Part shown: one piece after another, positions 48,361 to 59,044 of the stretch
Layout of the letters: each line of letters opens with the position of its first letter
Numbering within the stretch: the first letter of the stretch is position 1
Source: Xiphophorus maculatus
Lineage: Eukaryota > Chordata > Actinopteri > Cyprinodontiformes > Poeciliidae
Assembly: GCF_002775205.1 (NCBI RefSeq)
Contig: NC_036458.1
Span: 2,696,560-2,760,559, forward strand
DNA: 64,000 bases
Direction: 5' to 3'
The notes under the pieces: model-generated
Seen by the model: the letters and a program-made list of their open reading frames with translations, nothing else
What the model was told of the DNA's origin: nothing
Databases searched by the model: none
Made by a program: the position numbers and the translations under genes

Positions 48361-48689
48361 GTTTCCCAATAAAAATGATAGCATAACCTTTATTTCAAGG
48401 ATAATTAAATCTTATATAGAGAAATATATTTAGTTCCTTAAAACAAAACTTCAGACTGATTATGATATTATTCACATGGATTATTGCAGCTCGGTGTAAA
48501 CACAGATACATTAGAATAGATTTTTCTGTCTGAATTTAGAAAACCAAGCAGAGTTCCAGGTGTTTTTCTGCAGCAGCATTAGGCTGCGGTTACCTTTTTG
48601 AAAATCTTCCACTCCTTCTTTGTTGACATCTCAGTTCAGAATGTGGTTTCACATCTTTTTCTTGAGGAAAGAGAGTTGATGGAGATCCA

Positions 48690-49510
48690 CACTGCAAAAA
48701 CACAAAATCTTAACAAGATTTCCAGTCCAGTTTCTTATTCAAATGTCTTATTACACTAGAAACAAGTCAAACTGACCTACAAGTCCATAATTTCTTGATG
48801 TGGGTTTAAAATTATTAGTTCCACTGGCAGATTATTTCACTTAAACATGATAATTTTTCCACATTATAAATTAACTAATCTGCCTGCAAAACTAGCATTT
48901 TTGTATTCTAGCAATATTAAGGTTTTATCGCTCACTGAAATAACATCGTATCTTACCAAGTATTTTTGTTCCAGTTTCTAGTGCAAGTATCTTATTACAT
49001 CGGAAATAAGACAAAACTAACTTTCAAATAACTTTTCTGCAAGATAAGGAAGCTTGTTTTAAGTCAATAATTCTCTAATATTGATTAAGTAACCTACTAA
49101 TCCCACTGGATGGCATTTTTCCATAAGTGAAATAATTTACCAGTGGAAATAGTCATTTGTTAAAATCAATATTAAGGAATTACTGACTTAAAACAAAGTC
49201 TTATTTCCTGCTAAAATGTTACTTGTATGTTAGTATTGTTTTATGAAGTGTAAAAGACGTTTGCACTAGGAACTAAACACATACTTGCTAAGATTCAATG
49301 TTTTTGCAGAATACTTCAAAAATCTAATAATGTTATATTTTCTCAATTTGAAATTGAAATTTAGTGCCAATTTTATGACGTCAAGCCCAAAAAATCACAA
49401 AAAATCAGAGTTGTAAATTTGTTTTGTTTTGCTTAAGGTGTACTAATTTATTTGCACTAAAAACTAGACCAAAAATACTTGGTAATATTTGGTGTTTTTT
49501 CCGACAAAGC
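48690..49510. mobile_element. palindromic TTTTGCAGTG MITEs, clustered copies
   Basis: CACTGCAAAAACACAAAATC begins at 48690. A second start-like block, ATCTTACCAAGTATTTTTG, is at about 48950; TAAGATTCAATGTTTTTGCAG ends at 49310. A third partial end (AGACCAAAAATACTTGG) is at 49467. Probably one copy inside or beside another. Confidence 0.6.
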
Positions 49511-49539
49511 TGCACCTTTTTTGGAATAAATAAGTCAAA

Positions 49540-49645
49540 TCAAAGCAACAGGATGGAAAGTGCATCACCAAGAGGTCATCCAAAGTCCTCTGGGTTATGC
49601 AACAGCCCTGCATTCCAGGTTCGGATCCCGGCCTGGACTTAATAT
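49540..49645 (+). repeat. possible tRNA-derived SINE fragment
   Basis: AGGTTCGGATCCCGGCCTGGA (about 49618) is B-box-like, preceded by GGGTTATGCAACAGCCCTGC. A partial match only; no clear A box. It sits just before duplication unit 2. Confidence 0.3.
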
Positions 49646-49666
49646 GAATTCAGTCGGATCAAAGGG

Positions 49667-49949
49667 AAATAACTATTTTTTCTCTTTTTATTAGAGTCCA
49701 GCCCTTCACTGTTTTACTGTAGGTTCTCCGGACCGCAGGAAGGCTTTCTGCTGCTTAAAGAGGCGTTTCAGGGAAATGAAATTAGTTTGGAAACTTTAAA
49801 ATCATCGTTTCCTTTCTTTTATCTCCATCACACCACTATACACCAATTTAATAATCTTAGATATGATTTTTTTCTTGTCCTCCATGTTGCAGTAGTAGTT
49901 TGCCTTTAAGTTTCTTTTCACTTAATTAAATAATTTGAAGAAAAACAAG
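49667..49949 (+). repeat. 283-bp direct duplication, unit 2
   Basis: Second unit, offset by exactly 1,589 bp from 48078-48360 and about 99% identical. The intervening DNA is MITE-rich. Confidence 0.93.
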
Positions 49950-50508
49950 TTTTTCTACACACTCGGACTGAACTCAGCATTCGTTCACCTCTGCACTGGT
50001 TCGGCCTTTCATGTCCCCAGGCGTGCACTCTGACACCTTCTGCTTTTGTTTCTGCACCGACCTCCTCTGTTTGTCAGACACTGAGGTTGCAGTTGAGGTA
50101 TGAGGAAGCCAGGCTGAAGGGGAAAATCCCTTCTCCTTTCCATGGGCAGATATGAAATGAGTTTGGGCAGGGCGTCGAGCTGCTGCCTGGCTGCTTGCAT
50201 GTCACCAGGATCACAGTCAAGATCCCTCACTGCACAATCATTCCAGTTGCTAAATAATACAAAGCAAACAGTGACCTACTTTCAAAGTAGGGAACAAGCT
50301 GGAGAGAAAACCCGGAGCGGGATTCAGCTGGTGAAGCGGAGCGGAGCCGGATAAACAGGCGAATGTGAAGTTCTCACATTTTCTACTTCACACAGCACAG
50401 AAACTTGTATGAAAAAAAAACTCTTGTAAAAGTACGTGTTGAACTCTTTTACTAAAGTAGAAGTAAAAAAGTACAAGTTTTGATATGTCTTTAAGACGTA
50501 AAAGGTTC
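49950..50508. other. intergenic, no gene seen
   Basis: Moderate-GC unique sequence; a short ACTTGAGT-like MITE trace near 50430-50490. Confidence 0.45.
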
Positions 50509-50885
50509 ACTGCAAAAACGCTAAATCTTAAGTATTTTTGGTTTGGTTTCTAGTGCAAATATTTTATACTTTAAATAAAACAGAACTAATTTTTAAGTAA
50601 CTTTTCAGCAAGATATAGGAGCTTGTTTTAAGTAAATAATTATTAAATATTAATAAAAAGTAGTTCAATTGTCATATTATTTCACTTACAACATGAGAAA
50701 AATGTCTTGTTATAAGTTAAATAATCTGTTTAATTAAACTTTTTAACCAAATTTAAAGAATTACTGACTTAAAATAAGCTCCTATATATTGCAGAAAGTT
50801 ATTATTTTATTTAAAGTATAAGAGATTTGTGCTAGAAACCAGACCAAAAATACTAGGTAAGATTTTGTGGTATTGCTGTGTAAAA
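50509..50885. mobile_element. palindromic TTTTGCAGTG MITE, copy
   Basis: Starts TTCACTGCAAAAACGCTAAATC and ends ACCAGACCAAAAATACTAGG, TAAGATTTTGTGGTATTGC: nearly full-length, with inverted ends. Confidence 0.75.
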
Positions 50886-52530
50886 TTCACCTGCAAAAAT
50901 ATAAAATGACTTCTCAGATTGCACCAAACTCAGCACTTTTGTCACTAATCAAAGTTTGAGCCGACATGGTAAAGGATTTTTTAAATGGAGAATGTTTTGC
51001 GTCTCTGAATGTGTTCCTCTGTTGTTTGCGATGTTGCAGGTTAAAGTCTCCATCCATGTTGTTTTTCCTCGTGCTGCAGTCTGTTGTTCTTCTTCTTCTT
51101 CTGCTTTGGTTGCATCCAACTGAACGCTGAATCACAGACACTATAAAACTCTTTTTGTGCAAACTGTGGATTTTTTCCTTCATACTTTATTCATCATGGA
51201 TGTAACAAAGAATATGAGAAAATGTGAGGTTCAGAAAGTACAGCTATTTCTCTTAAAATAAAACGTCCTCAGAAAGATTAATACTCAAGTACTTTTACTT
51301 TTTTTACTCTAAAACTTTGGTGAGAACTCCACAGATTTCATCTCCACCAGATTGATTGAAATGTGAGCAACTAGCGTGTCCTGCCATGTGAGAGCCAGAA
51401 TCCGATCCGGGAATTCCTATAATCCGGCTCCAAGGCTTGCAGCCTCCTTTAAATGTGATTAAATCAGGCAGGCAGGGATACAGCAGAGCCCCCATGCTGG
51501 AGGCCTCCTGCACCAGGAATGCAGTTCAGGGTATCAGGGCATGTGTCACACAATCAACCCGAGCAACGCACAACTTTGAGCTCCGGATTCCTCCTCGTTC
51601 AGCCCCCAAAATGTTTGTGTGGAGCTCACCTCTCCGGCTGAGGGAACATTGAAATATTTCTTACATTTCCAGCTCCTGTGGTTCACTTTTAAGTAGCTGG
51701 TCCAAGTCGTGTGCGAGTGAAAAAGTATTTTCTATATATATTTTTTAGTTATTACACAAATATTAGGTCAATATCTTGGTGTCGTTCGCTGCTGTGGAAA
51801 TAAGCCGCAAAAAGGCTTGAACAGGCCCTGACACCGAGTCAAAACAGAAAAACCCTTTGAAAAACCAGTTCCCCTCCTCGCCTGTGGGGGCGCTGCAGTG
51901 AAGGAAATGACCTGAAGAGTATTTTTACCCATAAAAGTAAATATTTTACTTTAGTAATTTTATTATAAAGTAAGCATAAGTTTTTCTTCTCAAAGTCTCA
52001 GAATAACATTCAAATTGTCCGATTATTTAAAATGTCAAGTTGAATGTTTTTTTATTGAAATTATAAACACACAACTATCCAGGTGATTCCTGTACCAGTG
52101 GAGCACATGATGCAGGAACATAAACTTGACATTTTGTAATCAATGTTCAGGTTTTAGACACTTTGCCCTCGTTAATCAGCCTCGTTAGTCGCTGTTCTCT
52201 CCGTGGGGAGTCGTCTTCTGTGATGGATCGCCGTGGTGATGTCATCCATCTTGGTTGCGTAAGAAGGGGAGGACAACCAAAAAACAAATCTTTTTAGTAC
52301 AACTTTTGGTTTTAAATTATTTTTAAGTATAGATGTTGTTGAAATTCCTTGTATCCATTCATTCATTCATCCATCCATCTATTTTAACCCTTTTGTTGCT
52401 CTTTTTATTATTTCTGTAAACAATAAACCAGTTTTTAAAGTTTCATCTTCTTCCTCTGTTTCCTCCAGTAAATCTCTCCAGTTTCAGGCGATTATTCAGT
52501 GAAGTTCAGATTTCATTTGTTTTTGGAGGC
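50886..52530. other. intergenic, no gene seen
   Basis: Contains a CCTCCTCGCC repeat core (51873-51897). The 51380-51650 segment is richer in GC than its flanks; its ORFs have no family resemblance. Confidence 0.45.
51873..51897 (+). repeat. CCTCCTCGCCTGTGG repeat, copy 4
   Basis: 25-bp core identical to the 29-kb copy. Confidence 0.6.
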
Positions 52531-52532
<2 letters not shown>

Positions 52533-52571
<39 letters not shown>

Positions 52572-52642
52572 GTGTGTGTGGGTGTGTGTGTGTGTGCGTG
52601 TGTGTGTGTGCGTGTGTGTGCGTGGGTGTGTGTGTGTGTGTT
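52533..52642. repeat. (GT)n microsatellite, interrupted
   Basis: About 110 bp of GT with occasional C and GG interruptions. It produces artefactual ORFs of alternating V/C (plus) and T/H (minus). Confidence 0.95.
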
Positions 52643-53654
52643 TGAAGGGGGGTTGTGATGTTTTTCCTGGATGTGAAATCAAATTCACTGGGAGGAAGCA
52701 GCTCGTTGTCGGGGTCTGGGTTATGAAGGTTCAGCAGCAGGTTTCCAGGTGCTCCTTCCTCTCAGCAACACCAGCAGGCTCGTGTGTTACAAAAGCCTCA
52801 TCATCAGAGAGGCGGTAGCCGTGGAAACGTAATGCAACAGGTCAGCGTTATAAAATGGAAACATGCTGGTTAGATGTGATCTTCAGCAGGAAGTCTTTTC
52901 TGAAGCTGTTTGCAAAGCCAAAACCAGCATCTCTGCTGCAGTCTGAGTGAAAACCGCTTTGCTGTTTCCTTGGGAACAAAGACGAGCGCCGGGCGAAAGT
53001 GACACTGACCAATTAAGAGGTGAGAAAGGCAGCGGCGCTTTGCCTCTCACGTCGCCTTGGTGAATTATCATCAAGAGCTTTTCTGAGTCACTCAGAGAGG
53101 AATGTCATTAAAACAGAACAGGCAGCAAACCTCTGAATGATTCAAGAACTTCAGAAACCTTTTACATAATTCTTGAAGAATTATTGAAGAATGTGAAACG
53201 TTGATCAGTATTTGATGTATATTTGATTGATGATGATGATGATTTCTGACAAATGTGATGTTTATAGCTTCTTGCATGATTGGTTACTGAATAAGAAGCA
53301 CTTTGAACAGCCTTCTATACTACAAACTTGACTTGTCAGTTCTTAATAAAGACCAGATCAGTTGTACCAGGACTGAATGGGTGAAATGACTGTTGAACCA
53401 TTTGTTTTGACATGGCGGACACCAACATACGGTGAAGAGGCCAGATGATCTGAGTTAGGGTCATTGGTTTGTTTCGTGTCTGTGAAGCTCTCAGTCTCTC
53501 TCTCTGCCTGACTGGACAGATACACTCCCCGCTCTCCCTCTGAGGCGCCTCTCATCTCGTGATGTTTCTGAAACCTCTTCATGAACCGGAGACGTAGCCT
53601 GACCTTCTGACACCTGGTTCAAGAGGACAGATATCCCAACTCATCCACTGGAGC
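52643..53654. other. intergenic, no gene seen
   Basis: No exon; a short (GAT)n run at about 53228. Confidence 0.5.
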
Positions 53655-53862
53655 AGGGGAGCCCAAAGTGGGTCCTGGAGGGCCGGCATCCTGTATGTTT
53701 TAGTTCTCTCCATGTTGGTAGCAACAACCTTTCCAGCATGTCAATGTTCTTCTTAGGCCTTCTAATGAGCCATCATTTGATCCAGGTGCGTTAAACCAGA
53801 GAGAGAACTAAAACATGTAGGATGCCGACCCTCAAGGACCGAACTGACTTTGGGCTCACCTG
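53655..53862. mobile_element. small palindromic DNA transposon (GGGCCGGCATCCTG family)
   Basis: Left arm AGGGGAGCCCAAAGTG then GGAGGGCCGGCATCCTG and TGTTTTAGTTCTCTC. The right arm is its reverse complement (GAGAGAACTAAAACATG, TAGGATGCCGACCCTC, ACTTTGGGCTCACCTG). Resembles a common teleost foldback/MITE. Confidence 0.75.
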
Positions 53863-55364
53863 CAAAGAAGGACATCTTAGAAGCTTTAAAAACAGCATTA
53901 TTAATAAAGTCAGGAGTTATAGCATCATTTTCTAATGAAGTTGCAAAGCTTCAGCTCACTGATAAGCCCCTCGCCATCTTTATTGAAGCCAAATAGAGTG
54001 TGATGCTAACCAACCGAGGTAAAGAGAAAACAAAGTAAATATATTTCAGCTTTCATTTTTAAATATATCAGTTTTTATTCTCCATAGCAGAGAACTGCAG
54101 GTGTAAAATGTGTGTAAATGTTCCTTTCTCATCTCAGTTACCCTTTGTGTTGTTCTATAAAGTCTTATTGAGACAGACAGATGAGAAGCTGCTAATATTT
54201 TATAGCTCGGTTGTTTCTGAATCCCATTAACATGTAGAGATCAGCGGGCGTCTGAGTGCTCTCAGCATCCTTTTGCAGCTAGAGAGGCTTTTAAATAGAC
54301 AGATGGAGGACTGGATGTTTGGGATCTGTTGCAGGCCAGGTGTGGAAACGCTCCACCAGCAGCTCGGCTCATCCCTGCAATCCGTCGAGCGCAACAAACA
54401 CCCACACAGCCTCCTGGAGTGGAACATCTTTTCCTCTCCACCGCCTACATCTCCCGCTCCTTGCCTCTCTTCCACCGGTTCCTGCCTCCGCTCTCGGATG
54501 TTTGGGTGCAGATCAGAGGCCGGGACAGCTTTTGCAGAGGTGGCACCTCTGCTGGAGTTGCAACAGTCTAATCTAGTCCACGAATAAGACTTTATTCTGT
54601 CTGTGGAAGCTAAATGTGCTGCTCTGTGCTGCCACCATGTGGTCAGGAGTAAACAGAGCGCCAACAGAAACCGTCAGGTTGTTGGGATGCTCTGAAAAAA
54701 GTGTGTGATGCAGATTAAAACCAAAAGCAAAAGTTTATCTTAATAATTAATGATCAGTAAAATCAATAGATGGATGAATGTATTGATCTGATGTTTTGCT
54801 GTGCAGTGAAACAAGAAGAAGAAGAATGGGGTGTCATATGAAGGTTACACAGTAAAAAAGTAACAGCAATAATTTGCTTTATTTAGCCTCTAAAAAATGT
54901 GGGTGTTAAGTTCTTAAAGTCATATTTTCACCATGTTAGTCTGACACTTATGTCAGACTAACATATATGTAAATATTGAATTTGAAAGCTAAATATTTTG
55001 TTTCAAACTAAATATTTATTTTCCAAACTAAATATTTAGCAACCAAGCTAAAGTTACACTTATTTTAACTAATGTTAATAATTTATTGTAACTATTTAAC
55101 AAATTAGCATTTTATTTTAAAAAATTATTAGATTACATTTTTTTTTTGTCTTGCATTTTTCTCGTTTTCCGTCAAACTTTCTGGTCTCTCTAGTGCCTCC
55201 TAGTGGCCTCCACTTTTAATAACACAGCTAAAAAAGGTATTGAAAAGAGACTGGAATTATTATCAGCAATAGCTCTGCACTTTAAAATTAATTATCATGT
55301 TTATACAGATGATGAAAGAAGAAGAATGCAAAAATATTTTGATAATCTTAAGTTTCAATTTCTC
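53863..55364. other. intergenic, no definite gene
   Basis: 54230-54660 has overlapping ORFs of 80-145 codons on both strands in a moderate-GC patch, without recognisable family or splice signals. The rest is AT-rich. Confidence 0.45.
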
Positions 55365-55669
55365 AGATTTAGGGCTGCAAATTAATCAATTAATCTATCA
55401 ATAATTCCACTGATTAATCAGATAAAAAAGACATATTTTTATGCAAATAGATTCAAAGAGGAATTCTGTGTAGAATATTTACAGAAAAAGGTTTTATTTA
55501 TCTTAAATGCTAAATGTATATATTTTTGTGAAGTTTTGGTTTAAATACTGTTTTGGGTCTATTGTTCTTTCAGTCACTAACCTTTTTTGATTCTATATAT
55601 TCCAGTTAATGATTAAATGATTACTAAATTAGCTGACAATTAGTTGACAATTATTTCAATAATCGATTA
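55365..55669. mobile_element. AATCGATTA-type DNA transposon, left part
   Basis: Starts TTTAGGGCTGCAAATTAATC, a typical teleost terminal sequence. It runs to AATAATCGATTA, where the LINE inserted, and resumes at 57367 (ATCAAGATTAATTTGATTAATC). Confidence 0.6.
55657..55669. repeat. target-site duplication, LINE 3' side
   Basis: CAATAATCGATTA, repeated exactly at 57354-57366; brackets the LINE. Confidence 0.85.
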
Positions 55670-57353
55670 TCCATCCATCCATCCATCCATCCATCTTCTT
55701 CCGCTTATCCGAGGTCGGGTCGCAGGGGTAGCAGCTTCAGAAGGGAGGCCCAGACTTCCCTCTCCCCAGCCACTTCTTCTAGCTCTTCCGGGGGAATCCC
55801 GAGGCGTTCCCAGGCCAGCCGAGAGACATAGTCCCTCCAGCGTGTCCTGGGTCTTCCCCGGGGCCTCCTCCCGGTGGGACGTGCCCGGAACACCTCACCA
55901 GGGAGGCGTCCAGGAGGCATCCTGACCAGATGCCCGAGCCACCTCAACTGGCTCCTCTCGATGTGAAGGAGCAGCGGCTCTACTCTGAGTCCCTCCCGGA
56001 TGACTGAGCTTCTCACCCTATCTCTAAGGGAGAGCCCAGCCACCCTACGGAGAAAACCCATTTCGGCCGCTTGTATCCGCGATCTCGTTCTTTCGGTCAC
56101 GACCCAAAGCTCATGACTATAGATGAGGGTGGGAACGTAGATTGACCGGTAAATCGAGAGCTTCACTTTTTGGCTCAGCTCTCTCTTCACCACGACGGAC
56201 CGGTACAGCGCCGGCTTGATGGCAGACGCTGCACCAATCCGCCTGTCGATCTCCCGCTCCCTTCTTCCCTCATTCGTGAACAAGATCCCGAGATACTTGA
56301 ACTCCTCCACCTGGGGCAGGACACCCCCCTTGACCCGGAGAAGGCACTCTACCCTTTTCCGGCTCAAGACCATGGCCTCGGATTTGGAGGCACTGATCCT
56401 CATCCCGGCCGCTTCACACTAGGCTGCGAACCGCTCCAGCGAGAGCTGCAGATCATGACCTGATGAGGCCAGCAGGACCACATCGTCTGCAAAAAGCAGA
56501 GATGAGATCCTAAGGCCACCAAATCGGATCCCCTCAACACCTTGGCTGCGCCTAGAAATTCTGTCCATGAAAGTAATGAACAGAATCGGTGACAAAGGGC
56601 AGCCCTGGCGGAGTCCAACTCTCACCGGAAATGAGCCCGACTTACTGCCGGCAATGCGGACCAGATTCTGACACCGGTCATACAGGGACCTGACAGCCCG
56701 TATCAAAGGGCCCGGTACCCCATACTCCCGGAGAACCCCCCACAGGGCTCCCCGAGGGACACGGTCGAACGCCTTCTCCAAGTCCACAAAACACATGTAG
56801 ACTGGTTGGGCGAACTCCCATGCACCCTCCAGGACCCTGCCGAGGGTGTAGAGCTGGTCCAGTGTTCCACGACCAGGACGAAAACCACACTGCTCTTCCT
56901 GGATCCGAGGTTCGACTATCCGACGGACCCTCCTCTCCAGGACCCCTGAATAGACCTTGCCAGGGAGGCTTAAGAGTGTGACCCCTCTATAATTGGAGCA
57001 CACCCTCCGGTCCCCCTTTTTGAACAGGGGGACCACCACCCCGGTCTGCCAGTCCAGGGGAACTGCCCCCGATGTCAATGCGATATTGCAGAGTCGCGTC
57101 AGCCAACACAACTCTACAACATCCAGAGCCTTAAGGAACTCCGGGCGGATCTCATCCACCCCCGGAGCCTTGCCACCGAGGAGCTTCTCAACCACCTCGG
57201 CGACCTCGTCCCCAGAGATTGGAGAGCCCAACCCAGAGTCCCCAGGCTCAGCTTCTTCAATAGAAGGCATGTTGGTGGGATTGAGGAGGTCTTCGAAGTA
57301 CTCTGCCCACCGGCCCACAACGTCCCGAGTAGAGGTCAGCAGCACACCATCCC
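55670..57353 (-). mobile_element. RTE/Rex3-like LINE, 5' truncated
   Basis: On the minus strand it encodes a non-LTR reverse transcriptase from about the thumb-proximal N-terminal part through to the C-terminus. The catalytic FADD box (LLFADDVVLLA, about 56480), FKKGDRRVCSNYRG, CGFRPGRGTLDQ and LRQGCPLSPILF are intact. The C-terminal region ends ...LLPLRPDLG, followed by a (GATG)n tail at 55670-55695, the short simple 3' end typical of Rex3/RTE. The endonuclease domain and the 5' end are missing. A single in-frame TAG (56421-56419) splits the frame into 56419-57345 and 55705-56403. It cannot move by itself. Confidence 0.9.
55705..57345 (-). pseudogene. LINE reverse transcriptase ORF with one nonsense codon
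   Basis: Same reading frame above and below the TAG at 56421-56419, about 540 codons in total with no frameshift seen, so decay is minimal. The open part begins inside the protein because of 5' truncation; the first ATG is incidental. Confidence 0.88.
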
Positions 57354-57366
57354 CAATAATCGATTA
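57354..57366. repeat. target-site duplication, LINE 5' side
   Basis: Exact 13-bp match of 55657-55669. Confidence 0.85.
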
Positions 57367-58650
57367 ATCAAGATTAATTTGATTAATCATTCCAGTTTGA
57401 TTTGTTATATTGCATATTTCTGTGTGTTTTGTCCTTTTGATCACAGACTGAATCGTAGGAGTAAACCTGAAGGAGATTCTGTCTTTGAAAAGCATCAGGC
57501 TGACAGAAGTGAGTGAAATTAAGTGCAGCTCCCAGGCAGCTTTTCTGCTCCACTTCCTCCCAGAGCTGACACCAGATTTAGATTCTGTCTCGCTGAAAAA
57601 CACCAAAAAGCAAAAAGTCCAAACAGCAGAAAACAAGTTTAAAGGACAAATGAATAAAAATGAACATTTTTGCAAAAGCCTTTCCTCTTAAGTCCCCCTG
57701 TTATACAGAGATACATGTCTCAGGAGGAAGATGCAGATAATATGAGGGGGAAAAGAGAAAAACTAGCTAATAAAAGATTAAAGTTGGAGCTTCATTTGAA
57801 AAAAAAATAATAAAAAAGAGGAACCAGCTTTGAGGGCAAGCATATCTCAACACTCCATACTGATCCTTGTTGCAGCCAGCTCTGGTTTCTATGGAGTCCG
57901 CCTACACAGCCAGCAGTGAAGGCAACACAAACGCGCTCATAATGCCAATCTTCACCCACTCGGCATCCGCTGTTTTAAATGCCTCTGCCTCCCGTCTCCT
58001 GTTCCCCTGTGTCTGCAGCGCGCTGAATATCTCATCCTTCCAGTCTGGAGCTCCAGATTTTATGTAACCAGAAACGTTTGTAAAAGAGTAGGCAGTTTCT
58101 ACTGGAGGAGGAAAACAGTTTCCATCTTCCTGTGATTCTGTCAGAATCAGCTCAGAATCAACTAACCATTACAGGAAAGCTAACTGAGCTTCTGGAGCCA
58201 CAGCTCTGCGTCCTGTTAGCCTTTAGCATAGGTCGGGGCTTGTATGGGATATTTTTTCAGTGTTCTCTCAAAACCCAAAGTCTTATCACTGATGTGTTCT
58301 CTGATTCTGCTGGAAATATTTTCAATTCAAAGTGGGTGTTCCTTCCCACTTTTGCCATGTGCTTGCTCAGTAGGAAAGATAGCTGCAAAGTCACTGACTC
58401 AAAGTAGTAGATTTATAATTACCAAAAATATATTCTATAAATTTGACAATATTATTGAAATGAATAGGTTCTATTAATATGGACTAAATTTATTCAGGAT
58501 TTTCTGCTTCCTATTAAAATATTACATTAAGGATTAAAATGTTAAATCAGACAAATACAAAGTAATACATTTTCTTATACAGAAATGTCAACCCCATGAG
58601 TACTTTTAATGTGTGTATATGTCTGATATAAAATTTTAATCCTAAATGTC
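57367..58650. other. right remnant of the host transposon, then intergenic DNA
   Basis: 57367-57400 continues the AATCGATTA element. The rest has no supported exon; a moderate-GC patch at 57870-58070 holds an unsupported 66-codon ORF. Confidence 0.5.
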
Positions 58651-58652
58651 AG

Positions 58653-58654
<2 letters not shown>

Positions 58655-58714
<60 letters not shown>
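58655..58714. repeat. (TA)n microsatellite
   Basis: 30 pure TA units ending about 310 bp upstream of the rnf25 ATG; likely length-variable. Confidence 0.97.
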
Positions 58715-58717
<3 letters not shown>

Positions 58718-58769
58718 ATTTTAGCAGAGCTAGTGCGCGGTTCATTTCTGTTCTTGGTTCTCAAAGCGA

Positions 58770-59027
58770 ATTTGACACTCACAATATGGCGGACGCGCTG
58801 CCGCATTTGTCCTACACGACAAGGAGGGGTGTTGGGTTGTAGAGGGAGTCCAGCACAGTTCCACTAGATGCGCCTACTGCGGTCAGGTTCTCTTAAGTTA
58901 ATTCAGTGTAGCATCTACGATAGTACATCTGTTATCATTACGTAATGTTAGCCCTTGTTTTGAAGCCATAATTTTGAAAGTCTGAGGCTACTTCCGGTTA
59001 TCTCCAGCTAACATCAGAAACATCACG
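58770..59027 (+). promoter_or_regulatory. rnf25: rnf25 promoter and 5' UTR
   Basis: TATA-less. It has an ETS/GABP-type ACTTCCGG (58990-58997), 30 bases before the ATG, and a YY1-like AATATGGCGGAC (58780s), both typical of housekeeping promoters. An 18-codon ORF beginning at that ATGGCGGAC could be a uORF if transcription starts upstream. Confidence 0.5.
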
Positions 59028-59044
59028 ATGGCAGCTGAGTCCGA
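59028..59044 (+). CDS. rnf25: rnf25 coding exon 1
   Basis: MAAES plus two bases, GA|GTGAGT. ATG context CACGATGG has the favoured +4 G. Confidence 0.85.

Noticed and set aside
52506..52818. Cys/Val and Thr/His repeat ORFs
   Set aside because: Direct translation of the (GT)n microsatellite.
54227..54664. 145-codon minus ORF overlapping 80-104-codon plus ORFs
   Set aside because: Several frames open at once in a GC patch, no known domain, no splice support. Possible conserved non-coding element instead.
56170..57367. Plus-strand ORFs of 68-124 codons
   Set aside because: Antisense shadows of the LINE reverse transcriptase.
58646..58867. ORF starting with Tyr-Ile repeats
   Set aside because: Translation of the (TA)n tract.
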